This document shows positions 30,454-39,889 of a DNA stretch of 64,000 nucleotides, one piece after another. The notes beneath the pieces were generated by a model that saw only the letters and a list, made by a program, of their open reading frames with translations, was not told the DNA's origin and did not search any database. How positions within the stretch are numbered: position 1 is the first letter of the stretch; every line of letters begins with the position of its first letter. Made by a program: the position numbers and the translations under genes. Origin of the DNA: CAZYWA01 sp964650975 [NCBI: uncultured bacterium]. Lineage in GTDB: Bacteria; JADJOY01. The stretch spans positions 1-64,000 of the forward strand of contig CAZYWA010000001.1 in NCBI GenBank assembly GCA_964650975.1, written 5' to 3'.

Positions 30454-32334
30454 ATGACGACGAGGGCGTCACCCGAGGTAGGGAGGGACCGGCTCCCGCC
30501 GGTCCGCGCGTGCGCGAGCTCGTCGGCGGCGCGGGAGGAGCGCCGAAGGCCCGGGCGCCCTCCCTCGCGACGACTCCGGGGGCTCGCTCCGTGGCTGGTG
30601 TGGGTGCTTCCGCTCGTCGCCGCCGCCTGCTCGCAGGGAGGCGGTCCGAAGCCCCTGTGCACCGCCGGAGCGCGACGTTGCAGCGCCGACGCCCTCTCGA
30701 TCGAGGAGTGTGTCGCGGGTGCCTGGCAGCCGGCCGACGCGTGCATGACCGACCAGGGTCAGCTGTGTGAAGCCTCGGCGGCCGCGGGCGATCCATCGAA
30801 TACGGCCGTGTCGTGCGTCGATTCCTGGCGCTACGGATCGCCCTCGTTCGACGCTTGCACCGACGACCCGCACGCCACCACCACGTCGCTTGCCGACAAG
30901 GCCGCGCGCCTCGATCGGCTGGGCGAGGTGCTGCACGTCCACCCGGGAGACGACCGGGTCCACGACGTCACGGTGCGCGCCGGCCTGACCGACGCCACCG
31001 CCACCGAGACGGACGTGATCGACTGGCACCCGCAGGAAAACGACGGCCTCTGGACCGGCCTCTACATCGCCTCGCAGGCGTTCCGCTACGCCGTCACCCG
31101 CGAGCCGGGCGTCCTCGACCACCTCCGGGTGCTGATGGACGGCTTCGAGCGCGGCATGAAGATCACCGGCGACCCCGGCGTCTTCACCCGCGAGTACATC
31201 ACGCCAGGGCTCACCGGGATGGCGTGCCCCACCGATCCGTCGGCCTACATCCCCGACGTCGAGAAGGACGACAACAAGTGGGTGAAGATCGACACCGACG
31301 GCACGGTGCTGGTCTACGACCCCACCGCGGCCGCGTTCACCCGCACCAGCCACAAGGTTCCCGCCGAGTACGCGGGCTATTGCTGGCTCGACAACGTCTC
31401 CAAGGACGAATACGCGGGCCACATGATGGGGCTCGGCACGCTCCTCAAGCTGGTCGACGATCCGGGGATCCACGCGCGCGCCGAGGCGCTCGCCGAGCAG
31501 GTGGCCGACCACCTGATGCGGAACCGCATGGTGTTCATCGACTGGGACGGCCGCATCACCGAGCACGGCCGGCTCTGGCCCACCGCGATCGACGACTTTC
31601 CCGACTTCAACGCGATCTTGGGGCTAAACCACGTCAAGATCGGCGCGGTCGCTTCGGGTCGCGCCGACCTCCGGCAGTTCTACGACGACTGTCTGCTGCA
31701 GAAGAGCGGCCCCACCAACTGCATCCAGCGCTTCCCGAGCGTCGAGAAGCCCTACACCTACTGGCTGAACGCCACCGGCCTCTACGTCGGTCACGACGCC
31801 TGCATGTCGAACTGGAACAACTTGGGGATGGAGTTCAGCGCGATCCTGACCCTCGTCTGGTACGAGCAAGACCCGTCCACGCGCGCCGAGCTCCAGAGCT
31901 TCCTCGAGAACAAGATGTACCGGAACCACGACAACATTCGTGAGATGGCTCGCCAAGGGAACGCCGCCTGGTCGTTCGTCGAGGCGGCCATGAAGAGCGA
32001 AGGACCGGGCTCGACCGGCCCCGACTACGACGCCGTCCACACGGGCGTCTGCGCATTGCGCGAGTTCCCCGAATCGAAGGCGCGGCCCGAGCTTCACGTG
32101 GGCGAGGACCTCTTCCCCACGGACCTTTCCTGCGAGAGCCGCTTCGACGGTGTGTTCCTCACTCACGACGCGGTGCCGGTCTGGGAGCGCTGCCCGCGGA
32201 ACTTCACCTGGTGGGCGATCCCTTACGAGCACCAGGACTGCACCGCCGACCCCACCGAGATCGCCCAGCCCGCCGACTACCTGCTCGCCTACTGGATGGG
32301 CCGCTACTTCGGCTTCATCGACCCGAGCTGGTGA
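30454..32334 (+). CDS. Large exported lipoprotein of unknown function
   Basis: From ATG 30454 the n-region is long and basic because it reads through a REP-like unit. The hydrophobic core WLVWVLPLVAAAC then ends in a lipobox, so the mature protein begins at that Cys. A short Cys-rich segment follows (CTAGARRCSADALSIEEC, resembling the EGF-like modules of myxobacterial exported proteins). The remaining 540 residues are helical and rich in Trp, Tyr and His (WHPQENDGLWTGLYIASQAF, MMGLGTLLKLVDDP, FIDWDGRITEHGRLW), suggesting an alpha/alpha-barrel of glycan-lyase or hydrolase type. No family could be named. The true start may be a GTG nearer the hydrophobic core. Confidence 0.6.
   Translation: MTTRASPEVGRDRLPPVRACASSSAAREERRRPGRPPSRRLRGLAPWLVWVLPLVAAACSQGGGPKPLCTAGARRCSADALSIEECVAGAWQPADACMTDQGQLCEASAAAGDPSNTAVSCVDSWRYGSPSFDACTDDPHATTTSLADKAARLDRLGEVLHVHPGDDRVHDVTVRAGLTDATATETDVIDWHPQENDGLWTGLYIASQAFRYAVTREPGVLDHLRVLMDGFERGMKITGDPGVFTREYITPGLTGMACPTDPSAYIPDVEKDDNKWVKIDTDGTVLVYDPTAAAFTRTSHKVPAEYAGYCWLDNVSKDEYAGHMMGLGTLLKLVDDPGIHARAEALAEQVADHLMRNRMVFIDWDGRITEHGRLWPTAIDDFPDFNAILGLNHVKIGAVASGRADLRQFYDDCLLQKSGPTNCIQRFPSVEKPYTYWLNATGLYVGHDACMSNWNNLGMEFSAILTLVWYEQDPSTRAELQSFLENKMYRNHDNIREMARQGNAAWSFVEAAMKSEGPGSTGPDYDAVHTGVCALREFPESKARPELHVGEDLFPTDLSCESRFDGVFLTHDAVPVWERCPRNFTWWAIPYEHQDCTADPTEIAQPADYLLAYWMGRYFGFIDPSW
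30478..30510. repeat. REP-like unit overlapping a signal-peptide n-region
   Basis: GTAGGGAGGGACCGGCTCCC followed by GCCGGTCC, a loop variant. It encodes the residues EVGRDRLPPVR near the N-terminus of the lipoprotein that starts at 30454. Confidence 0.6.
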
Positions 32335-32440
32335 AGCGCGCTTTGTCCGCCGCTCGCCGGGGACCGGCGGGCTCCGATGGAGCGCGCCAGCCTCCGGCGT
32401 GCCGCGACCGGTCGCGCTCGACCACCGGTTTGCGCCTTCA

Positions 32441-32469
32441 TAGAGTCTCGCTCTAGAGTCAGGCTCTAG
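32441..32469 (+). promoter_or_regulatory. Overlapping double palindrome at a TetR start codon
   Basis: TAGAG-TCTCG-CTCTA (32441-32455) overlaps CTAGAG-TCAGG-CTCTAG (32453-32469). Both are perfect with 5-base spacers. The last base is the first base of the GTG start of the TetR gene. Autorepression is inferred. Confidence 0.55.
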
Positions 32470-33110
32470 TGTTCGCCACCACCCGATCCCGCATCGTCGC
32501 CGAGGCCGCGCGCCAGCTCACCCAGGTCGGCTACGCGGCCTTCACCGTCGCGGCAGTGCGCGACGCGCTCGGGCTCTCGAGCGGCAGCATGTTCCACGCC
32601 TTCCCGTCGAAGCCGGCCCTCGCCGCCGCGGTCTACGTCGAGGGCATGGCCGCCTACCAGGGCGCCGCCACCGCGGCGATCGGCGCGGCGCGCGAGCCCG
32701 AGGCGGCGATCGGTGCCTGGATCGCGACCCACCTCGCCTGGATCGAGGATCACCGCGACCTCGCCCGGTATCTCTTCTCGACCCTTCCCGACGAGGTGAT
32801 GGCGGAAGCCGCGGCGCCGCTCGCGGTCCACAACGGCGCCTTCTACGCCGCTCTCGACGCGCTCTTCGTCCGCGCCGCCGGCGCGGGTCTCGTGGTGCCG
32901 CTCCCGCGTCCGGTCGCGCAGGCGATCTGCATCGGACCGGCTCAGGAGTACGGCCGCCAGTGGACGCGGGGCAGCGTCTCGATCCCTCCCCGCGCGCTCG
33001 CTCGCACCCTGGAGCGGGCAGCCCTCGCCGGCCTCGCCGCGACTCTCACCGCCCGCAAGCCCCACAGCTCTCGACCCCGATCCCGATCCCCGAAGGAGGC
33101 CCGCTCATGA
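32469..33110 (+). CDS. TetR family transcriptional regulator
   Basis: A 213-residue protein starting at GTG 32469. The N-terminal helix-turn-helix (RIVAEAARQLTQVGYAAFTV, then ALGLSSGSMFHAFPSK) is standard for TetR regulators, followed by an all-helical ligand domain without recognisable specificity. The tail KPHSSRPRSRSPKEARS is low-complexity. Its stop overlaps the crotonase start as ATGA. The two genes are cotranscribed, and the double palindrome over its own start codon is the likely operator. The ligand may be an acyl-CoA, given the neighbour. Confidence 0.85.
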   Translation: MFATTRSRIVAEAARQLTQVGYAAFTVAAVRDALGLSSGSMFHAFPSKPALAAAVYVEGMAAYQGAATAAIGAAREPEAAIGAWIATHLAWIEDHRDLARYLFSTLPDEVMAEAAAPLAVHNGAFYAALDALFVRAAGAGLVVPLPRPVAQAICIGPAQEYGRQWTRGSVSIPPRALARTLERAALAGLAATLTARKPHSSRPRSRSPKEARS

Positions 33111-33802
33111 CCACGCCAGCGCTCGTCACGTACTCGCTCGCCGACGGCATCGCCACCCTCGCGATGGACGACGGCAAGGCCAACCTCATGACCGACGCGA
33201 TGCTCGGCGAGCTGCGCGCGGCGTTCGACCGGGCGGAAACCGACGGCGCCGTGGTGCTGCTCACCGGACGCGAGCGCACCTTCTCGGGCGGCTTCGACCG
33301 CAACATGTTCGCCCGCTCGCGCGACGAGATCCTGCGCACGCTGCGCGCCGGCGCCGAGCTGGTGGAGCGGATCTTCGGCTTCCCACGGCCGGTCGTGGTG
33401 GCGTGCAACGGGCACTGCGTGGCACAGGGCGCCTTCGTGATGCTCGCCGCCGACGTGCGGATCGGCGCGGCCGGCCCGTTCAAGATCGGCCTCAACGAGG
33501 TGGCGATCGGCCTCACGATCCCCATCTACGGCGTCGAGATCTCGCGCGCCCGGCTTTCGACGCCGTGGTTCCATCACGCGACCTTGACCGGCACGCTCTA
33601 TCCGCCGGAGCAGGCGCTGGTGGCCGGTTTCCTCGACCGCCTCGTCGATCCCGCGGAGGTGCTCGACGTGGCCGCCCAAGAAGCCCGCCGCCTCACCACG
33701 ATCGATCGCAGCGCCCACGCCGGCACCAAGGAGCGGGTGCGCCGCCCGGCGCTCGACGCCATCCGGGCCGGCATCGATCGCGAGCTTCGCCTGGACGGAT
33801 GA
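33107..33802 (+). CDS. Enoyl-CoA hydratase/isomerase (crotonase) family protein
   Basis: The start is ATG 33107, with AAGGAGG seven to eight bases upstream and an ATGA overlap with the TetR gene. The 231 residues are shorter than typical crotonases (about 260). The oxyanion-hole elements FSGGFDRNMF (about 65) and NGHCVAQGAFVMLAADVRIG are present. The second catalytic region, FKIGLNEVAIGLTIPIYGVE, retains one Glu but not the usual Gly-Gly-x-x-R pattern, so isomerase or another crotonase activity is possible. The end of the gene forms one arm of a 19-base perfect palindrome. Confidence 0.8.
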   Translation: MTTPALVTYSLADGIATLAMDDGKANLMTDAMLGELRAAFDRAETDGAVVLLTGRERTFSGGFDRNMFARSRDEILRTLRAGAELVERIFGFPRPVVVACNGHCVAQGAFVMLAADVRIGAAGPFKIGLNEVAIGLTIPIYGVEISRARLSTPWFHHATLTGTLYPPEQALVAGFLDRLVDPAEVLDVAAQEARRLTTIDRSAHAGTKERVRRPALDAIRAGIDRELRLDG

Positions 33803-33826
33803 AGCGCCCGTCCAGGCGAAGCTCGC
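33780..33826. terminator. 19-base perfect palindrome between convergent genes
   Basis: Arms at 33780-33798 and 33808-33826 are exact complements (19 pairs, 9-base loop holding the crotonase stop codon). It separates the crotonase from the cupin gene on the other strand, suiting a bidirectional terminator. Confidence 0.6.
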
Positions 33827-33836
33827 CGGCTTTCGG

Positions 33837-34223
33837 CTACTTCGTCGCGGCGGCGGCAGCGGCGGGAGTCTTGAGCTCGACCAGCACCAGCTCGAACGGG
33901 GCGTCTCCCAGGTTCTCCGGCAAGTGCGGACCGGCGTCCTCCCACATGATCTGGCCGGCCTTCACCGACGCTTCCTTCTTGGTGCCGTCGGGCATCGTGA
34001 ACTGCACGTGCCCGTCGGTCAGGAACGTCGCGACGGAGTTGGGGTGCGAGTGCATCACGGACTTCTCGTGGGGACCGTAGTTGATTCGCAGCACGCGTAC
34101 CTGATCGTTCTCGAACTCGACCTTGTAGTGTTTGGGATCGACCTTCGCCGCATCCTGCGCTCGAGCCGAGCTCACGCACGCCATCAGCACCAGGGCCGGC
34201 ACCAGAAACCAAGCTCGTCGCAT
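33837..34223 (-). CDS. Exported cupin-domain protein
   Basis: The start is ATG 34223 with AAAGGAG at good spacing. A signal peptide (RRAWFLVPALVLMACVSSARAQ) precedes a single small cupin domain of about 100 residues. Motif 1 is GPHEKSVMHSHPNSVATFLTDG, whose two His and Glu-like positions suit metal binding, and motif 2 is AGQIMWEDAGPHLPEN. The function is unknown; comparable periplasmic cupins are often annotated as cytoplasmic or sugar-related proteins. The tail is alanine-rich (TPAAAAAATK). It ends at the 33780-33826 palindrome. Confidence 0.75.
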   Translation of the reverse strand: MRRAWFLVPALVLMACVSSARAQDAAKVDPKHYKVEFENDQVRVLRINYGPHEKSVMHSHPNSVATFLTDGHVQFTMPDGTKKEASVKAGQIMWEDAGPHLPENLGDAPFELVLVELKTPAAAAAATK

Positions 34224-34332
34224 GTCCGCTCTCCTTTCGGGTTGGGTGGTGACCGAAGCAACATCCAGCGGCGGAATTCTCACCACGGGAAGCCCCACAC
34301 ACGCAAGCCGAATCGACCGCGGCGGTACCGTT

Positions 34333-35325
34333 CTATTTTCGCTGCCAGCGGTCCTGCGGCTCGAGCATCGAGCGGGGGCCGTCGCCGTCGAGCCAGGCTT
34401 TGGCGGCGGCGTCGCCGCGGAGGTAGGCGTCCCAGAACGCGGTGCTGAGCGCCAGGATGACCCGGTGGTGATTGGGGTTGCGTGGCTCTCGGTCGCCGGG
34501 CAGCGCGCGGTCGGTGAATGCCGAATGCTCGGCGCGATCGAGCACCACCTCGTACTTCCCACCGGCCGGAAGCGCCGGATACACGCCGAGCCGCGATTTC
34601 ATGTCGGCCTGACCGATCGGCGCGAGGTCCTTCGTCCCGGTCATCAACATCCAGGGCAGGCTCACCGCGCCGAAGGCCTCCTCGGGGGTGCCACGGTGCG
34701 GAGTGCTCGGGCTCATCACCACGGCGGCCTTGATGCGGGATTCGGTCAGCTCGCCCGCGGGGAAGTGCTCGCCGCTCACGGCTTCCGTGGTCACCGCGCC
34801 GAAGGAATGCCCCGACATCCCGACGTGGTCGAGGTCCAGTCGTCCCGCGAGCTCAGAGTCGGCGTCGGCGTTCCAGCGGCCGAGCTGATCGAGCACCGCG
34901 CGCACGTCGCTGACCCGCAGGAAGAAGTTCTCCAGGTTCGCCGCCTGCTCGAGCGCGGCCATTCGCTCGGCCGGCTGCTCGCTCCTCCACACCGATTCGT
35001 CGCTGCCCGGATGCTGGAGGAACACGGCTACGTAGCCGCGGCCCGACCAGTGGTCGCCGAGATAGGCGCTCCCCGCGCGCGAGCCGCCCAATCCGTGGCT
35101 GAAGAGCACCACTGGCGCGGCTAGCGTCGCGGCCGGGAGATAGACGCGAACCGGGATGTCGCGCTTCCGGCTCTCGTCACGAACGGTGAGATCGAGGGTC
35201 CGCGGCGCGAACGAAGCGGGAATCGCGAGTGGGTCGTAGGACGAATCGGCCGCGCGCGCACCGAAGGCGAGGGCGGAGAAGACTGCGACGACCGGGAGCA
35301 GGGTGCGCAGTGGATGGGATCTCAT
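34333..35325 (-). CDS. Exported alpha/beta hydrolase (dienelactone hydrolase/PAF-acetylhydrolase-like)
   Basis: A 330-residue protein. Its signal peptide is [21 protein letters not shown] then ending GARA. A hydrolase fold follows with the oxyanion HGLGG (about 76), the nucleophile elbow GHSFGAVT (about 172), an acid in TGTKDLAP and a catalytic-type His in AEHSAFTD. The string [20 protein letters not shown] is typical of chlorophyllase/PAF-acetylhydrolase-like esterases with exported precursors. The substrate is probably an ester or lipid. It lies 85 bases after a frameshifted lipase gene in the same direction. Confidence 0.8.
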   Translation of the reverse strand: MRSHPLRTLLPVVAVFSALAFGARAADSSYDPLAIPASFAPRTLDLTVRDESRKRDIPVRVYLPAATLAAPVVLFSHGLGGSRAGSAYLGDHWSGRGYVAVFLQHPGSDESVWRSEQPAERMAALEQAANLENFFLRVSDVRAVLDQLGRWNADADSELAGRLDLDHVGMSGHSFGAVTTEAVSGEHFPAGELTESRIKAAVVMSPSTPHRGTPEEAFGAVSLPWMLMTGTKDLAPIGQADMKSRLGVYPALPAGGKYEVVLDRAEHSAFTDRALPGDREPRNPNHHRVILALSTAFWDAYLRGDAAAKAWLDGDGPRSMLEPQDRWQRK

Positions 35326-35410
35326 GGCGGAGGGACGCTACGCCAAGTGCTCGACGGAAGAGCTGTAGGTCTCGAACCCCTTCTCGTCGGGAGGCGCCGG
35401 CCGACCCCAC

Positions 35411-37578
35411 TCAGGGGCACGGTCCGTTGAAGGTGCTGCCGCGGATGATGCTCGGGACGCCGGCCGGATCGGAGAGCAGGGTCTGCACGAAGCAGCCGTA
35501 GTCGTGCTTGGCGTCGTCGCGCTGGAAGGGGACGTAGTGGCCTTCCTTGTAGGGATCCTTGGCGTAGCGGACCACGGCGTAGGTGAGCGGTGAGCCATCG
35601 GGACGGGTCTTGTTGCCGCGCACCGGCTCGGTGGTGAGGATTTTGTTTCCCGCGATGCGAATCGCGTCCTCGAGCTCCTGGTACGGATCGGTCGACTGGC
35701 TGTCGCCCAGCATGTCGACGCCGATCGCGGCTACCAGACCGCGCTGCAGATTGGCGGTGGTCTGCAAGTCGAAGGTGCCCTCGATCACCAGCACGTGCGG
35801 AATGTGCCGTCCTTCGGGTGGGTCGGTGAGGATGCGGCGCACGTAGTGGACGTTGTCGGCTTCGCCGACCGTGAGGTCGAAGACCGAGATCACCGGGTGG
35901 TAGAGGTCGAGGTGCTCGTCGCCGCTCATGCCCAGGTAGAGCTCGATGATCGAGGCCAGCGGCGGATCCTGCGGACCGAGCGCGAACTCGCCCCAGCCGC
36001 CGCCGGCGCCCGAGAGCACCGCCGCGAGCCAGCCGTCGTGGAGCGACGCGAGCATGCCGGTGAGGTAGGAGCCCAGGCTGTGGCCGGCGATCACGGTGCG
36101 GCTCGGGTCGAAGCGGATCTGCCCGTCGGGCGACGCGGAAGCGTCGACGCCGCTGCAAGTGGACGGGTCGACGTGCAGCGCCAGCAGCACCTTCAGGAAC
36201 TCGATCTGATCGAGGATCATCTGCGCGAAGTTGTCGCGCATCGCGTACGGGCGGGTGAAGTCGTAGGCGATGTAGCCACCGGCCGAGAGATCGCCGATGC
36301 GCTCGGGGTTGAGCGAGCCGGCCGAGCAGCCGGCGCCGTAGCCGCGTAGCGCGACGACATAGCCCGGACCTTCGCCGTAAACCGGATCGCCCCCCAAGCT
36401 CAGCACCGGTCCGCGCGACACCACCTGGTCCGACGAGCCGCCGGTGCCGTGGACGTAGAGGTAGAGCGGGAATCCCGCGGCCGGCATCTTGCCCTTCGGG
36501 AACGTCACGACGAACGGCACCTGGTCGCGGCGCTGCTCGACGAGGGTGTCGTCGTCGCCGCGGGTCTGGATCACGCCGCCCGACGTGAGAAACGGCGGCG
36601 TGCCGTCCTGGTACTCGGGCGCGTGATACGTGCCGTTGACCGCGCAATAAGCCGGGTGGTCGTAGAAGGGCTGCACCGGTGCGTCGAGAGCGACCGCGGG
36701 AAGCGCCTCGGCCTGATGGACGAAGTTCTGGAGGCGCGTGGTGCGATCGCCGGTCGAGAACACGGTGGCGCCGATCACGTCGCTGGCGTCGATACCGGCT
36801 TCCTTCAGGTACGCGTTGAGCGGCGCGAACATGCTCGCGAGCTTGGCACCGGTTTCGCCGCCCGGTGAGCGCCCGTGGAGCAGCGCGTGCAAGGTGGCGC
36901 TCTGGGCGACGTCACCGGGGTGGATGAAGGTGTCTCGCAGCACCACCGCGGCGTAGGTCTGGTTCCGGTCCAGCAGATCGCCGGAAACGGGCAGCATCGA
37001 GAGCAGCTGGCCGGGACGATAGGTGTCGGCGCCGTCGTGGTAGTCGAGCCAAACCGCGGCACGCTTGCCGTGCAGCGGACCCGTGCCGATGTTGACCAGG
37101 AAGTAGGGCGACGGCGTTTGCGTGGCGAGCAGCGGATCGGGAAGCGGCTCGATACCCGCGATGGATTGGTCGAAGCGGAAGTAGACGACGCCGCTCGGCG
37201 AGAGTCGTGGATCTGCTTGCCGGCGAGATCGATCATCTGATCGATGCCGCCCAGATGCTTGGGATTGGGGAAGGTGCTGATGTCGACCGTGCCGTCGTCG
37301 TGGAGGCGCGAATCGGAGGGCCACGGCAGGTTGAAGAAGGGCGGGACGGCGCTCAGGTCGTAAAGGACCTTGGCTCCGGGCGGTTCGTCGAAGGACGAGC
37401 TGCCGCTGCCGGTGCAGTGGGCGAGCGAAACCAGCAGCAGGAGCAGGGCGGCGCTCGCCCGGAGGGTTGCGGTCTCTTGCAGTCGAAACGCTTGGCTGCG
37501 ATTGGACGCAGCGGACGCGAGGGACCGCGTCCCTCCGACCGCGCCGGTCGAAGCCGGGTAGGGCGCGCTTGGCGACAT
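35411..37578 (-). pseudogene. Exported lipase-like alpha/beta hydrolase, broken by a frameshift at about 37205
   Basis: The N-terminal part starts at ATG 37578 and has a lipobox (ALLLLLVSLAHC). It is followed by AVPPFFNLPWPSDSRLHDDG and continues to LAGKQIH. At 37205-37206 a codon has only two bases, and the protein resumes in another frame as LSPSGVVYFRFDQ. The rest, about 600 residues, is intact: the oxyanion-type YVHGTGGSSD, nucleophile elbow AGHSLGSYLTG, and an acid and His later. The N-terminal region matches the bacterial virulence-factor lipase type. A single missing base in otherwise clean coding sequence could be a real mutation or a sequencing error. The n-region of the signal peptide crosses a REP-like unit. 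Confidence 0.7.
37505..37541. repeat. REP-like unit inside the lipase signal-peptide region
   Basis: GCAGCGGACGCGAGGGACCG then CGTCCCTCCGA, a perfect consensus unit. On the minus strand it encodes VGGTRSLASAA between the start codon and the hydrophobic core of the lipase precursor. Confidence 0.8.
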
Positions 37579-37606
37579 GCGGGCCAGAATCACCCGGCGC
37601 TCGCGG

Positions 37607-38677
37607 TCACTGCAACTGGTCGGCGTTGAACTGGTAGGACCCCGCGAGGTCGGCATCCTTGCGGGCCAGCATCCTGGCGAGGCTCACGATGACCTTGCAC
37701 TGCTTCACGGTGGCGTCGTCCTGCATGCGGCCGTCGATCATCACGGTGCCGGTGCCGTCGCCCATCTGATCGATCACCTTCTTGGCGAAGAGCACGTCGT
37801 CGACCGGCGGGCTGAAGACGCGCTTGGCGATGGCGATCTGCTTGGGGTGGAGCGACCACGCGCCCACACAGCCCATCAGGAACGCGTTCCGGAACTGGTC
37901 TTCGCAGCCCAGGTCGTCGGTGATGTGGCCGAACGGGCCGTAGAAGGGCAGCGCGCCGGCGGCGACACAGGCATCGACCATCTTCGAAATCGTGTAATGC
38001 CAGAGGTCTTGCTGTGCGACCGCGCGCGGTGCCGCGGGATCCTTGTCGTCCATGTCGGCGCGCACCAGGTAGCCGGGATGCCCGCCGCCGACGCGCGTGG
38101 TCTTCATGCGCCGTGAGGCCGCGAGGTCCGCGGGTCCCAGGCTCACGCCTTGGAGCCGTGGGCTCGCGAAGCAGATTTCCTCGACGTTCTTCACACCCTC
38201 GGCGGTTTCCAGGATCGCGTGAATGAGGATCGCGCGCTTGGTCCCCGCTTTCGCTTCGAGCTGTGCGAGGAGCTGATCGACGAAGTGGATGTCCCACGGG
38301 CCGGTGACCTTGGGGATCATGACGACTTCGAGCTTGTCGCCGATCTCGCTCACCAGCCGCGTCAGGTCGTCGAGGAACCACGGGCTGTCGAGACTGTTCA
38401 CACGGGTCCAGAGCTGCGTGTCGCCGAACTCGGTCGCCTTGGCGATCTTCACCAGGCCTTCGCGTGCCTCGATCTTGCGGTCGGCCTGGATCGCGTCCTC
38501 GAGGTTCCCGAGCAGGATGTCCACTTGCTTCGCGATCTCCGGCACCTTCGCCGCCATCTTGGCGTTCGACGGGTCGAAGAAATGGATCATCCGTGACGGC
38601 TTGAACGGAATTTCGCGCGGAGGCGGCGGCGCGCCGAGCGCCCGCGGCGCGAAGAAATCTCTGGGGTGGCGATGCAT
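37607..38677 (-). CDS. mcl: L-malyl-CoA/beta-methylmalyl-CoA lyase-type CoA ester lyase
   Basis: A 356-residue HpcH/HpaI-type TIM-barrel lyase. [20 protein letters not shown], then the metal-site Glu in [14 protein letters not shown] and the Asp in [13 protein letters not shown], are present. The C-terminal [14 protein letters not shown] and the extended tail ([16 protein letters not shown]) match malyl-CoA lyases rather than citrate-lyase beta chains. It cleaves malyl-CoA to acetyl-CoA and glyoxylate, or the reverse. The start ATG 38677 lies 12 bases after the ferredoxin gene, in an operon with the CoA-ligase pair that could make its substrate. Citryl- or citramalyl-CoA cleavage remains possible. 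Confidence 0.8.
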   Translation of the reverse strand: MHRHPRDFFAPRALGAPPPPREIPFKPSRMIHFFDPSNAKMAAKVPEIAKQVDILLGNLEDAIQADRKIEAREGLVKIAKATEFGDTQLWTRVNSLDSPWFLDDLTRLVSEIGDKLEVVMIPKVTGPWDIHFVDQLLAQLEAKAGTKRAILIHAILETAEGVKNVEEICFASPRLQGVSLGPADLAASRRMKTTRVGGGHPGYLVRADMDDKDPAAPRAVAQQDLWHYTISKMVDACVAAGALPFYGPFGHITDDLGCEDQFRNAFLMGCVGAWSLHPKQIAIAKRVFSPPVDDVLFAKKVIDQMGDGTGTVMIDGRMQDDATVKQCKVIVSLARMLARKDADLAGSYQFNADQLQ

Positions 38678-38689
38678 GGCGGGCTCCGT

Positions 38690-38908
38690 TCAGTAGAGCT
38701 TCACGACCTTCACGCCTTCGGGCGAAGCCTGCATGCACAGGTCGCAGAGCGTGCACTCGTCGAGGTTCTTCTCGACGGTCGTCACCGAGCTCTTGTCCGC
38801 CGTGAGCGCGAAGATCTTGACGGGGCACATCTCGACCAGCTTGGGCGCGAGCCCCGCGGTCTTGCGGACGACGTCGTCCTTCACATCTACCTGAATGAAC
38901 ATGGCCAT
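38690..38908 (-). CDS. Small single-cluster ferredoxin
   Basis: A 72-residue ferredoxin-like protein. Cys residues in MCPVKIF (about 28) and in ECTLCDLCMQASPEG (about 52, 55, 58) give four ligands for one [4Fe-4S] cluster, in the reversed order seen in FixX-like ferredoxins. It lacks the second cluster of classical 8-Fe ferredoxins. Gaps are 23 bases after the CoA-ligase alpha gene and 12 bases before the lyase gene, so it is cotranscribed. None of those enzymes is known to need a ferredoxin. Supplying KorAB, encoded 9 kb away, is a possible role but unproven. Confidence 0.75.
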   Translation of the reverse strand: MAMFIQVDVKDDVVRKTAGLAPKLVEMCPVKIFALTADKSSVTTVEKNLDECTLCDLCMQASPEGVKVVKLY

Positions 38909-38931
38909 GGTCGTCTTCTCCTCGCGCTACA

Positions 38932-39840
38932 TCAAGCCTTCGCGCCCGCCAATCGCTCTTTGACCAGCCGCGGGATGTCGCCGATCTGGTCGGCCACCGA
39001 GATGCCGGCGGCGCGCATGCGGCGGATCTTGTCGGCCGGGGAGTCCATCTTCTTCTCGACCACCGTGCCGGCGTGGCCGAAGCTCATGCCGGGGATGTCG
39101 TCCATGAAGCGCCCCGACACGAACGCCACGATCGGCAGGCGGCTCTTGTTGTCGACCGACCATTTGGCGAGCTCGGCTTCCGACGAGCCGCCCGGTTCGG
39201 AATAGATGACGACCGCTTTGGTCTCGGGATCCGCCTCGAAGAACGGCATGAGGTCGGCGTAGGTCGAGCCGATCACCGGATCGCCGCCGATCGAGATCGC
39301 GGTCGACTCGCCGAGCCCCGCGCCCGAGAGCGCGTTGCAGATCTCGGTGGTCATGCCGCCCGAGCGCGACATCACGCCCACGATTCCCGGCTTGAACGCC
39401 TTGCGGCAGTCGACCGCCGGTCCGCCGAGACTGCCGAAGCGGCACACCTCGGGGACGATGAGGCCCAGGCAGTTGGGGCCGATCACCCGCGCGCCGCGCA
39501 GCTCGGCGTACTCGACCACCGCCGCCGCGTCGCGACGCGGGATGCCCTCGGTGATGATCACCAGGAGCTTGATCCCCGCGTCGATCGCTTCGTACGCCGC
39601 GTCCGGTGTGAACTGGTGCGGCACCGTGATCACGCTGCCGTCGACCCGCGTCTTCTTGGTGATCTCGCGCACCGTGTCGTAGACGGGGACGCCGTACACC
39701 TCGCGCCCGCCTTTGCCCGGCGTCACGCCGCCCACGATCTTCGAGCCGTACTCGAGGCACTCGCGCGTGAAGTTGAGCGCCTCGCGTCCGGTGATGCCCT
39801 GGACGATGAACTGGAAGTCCTTGTGAACCAGAACGGCCAT
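38932..39840 (-). CDS. sucD: Succinate (or malate)-CoA ligase, alpha subunit
   Basis: The start is ATG 39840 ([20 protein letters not shown]); the frame is open further upstream but without homology. The 302 residues hold the CoA-binding [20 protein letters not shown] (about 35), [10 protein letters not shown] and the phospho-histidine loop [19 protein letters not shown] (about 263), all typical of SucD. ADP/ATP-dependent thioester formation in the cytoplasm is expected. Because the next genes are a ferredoxin and a malyl-CoA lyase, the acid activated may be malate (the MtkB role) rather than succinate. A GGGAGA ribosome site precedes it, 49 bases after the beta subunit. Confidence 0.85.
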   Translation of the reverse strand: MAVLVHKDFQFIVQGITGREALNFTRECLEYGSKIVGGVTPGKGGREVYGVPVYDTVREITKKTRVDGSVITVPHQFTPDAAYEAIDAGIKLLVIITEGIPRRDAAAVVEYAELRGARVIGPNCLGLIVPEVCRFGSLGGPAVDCRKAFKPGIVGVMSRSGGMTTEICNALSGAGLGESTAISIGGDPVIGSTYADLMPFFEADPETKAVVIYSEPGGSSEAELAKWSVDNKSRLPIVAFVSGRFMDDIPGMSFGHAGTVVEKKMDSPADKIRRMRAAGISVADQIGDIPRLVKERLAGAKA

Positions 39841-39889
39841 GAGCTCTCCCTCGCTTACCGGCGTGCCCTCGATGACTGCAGTGCCTCGA

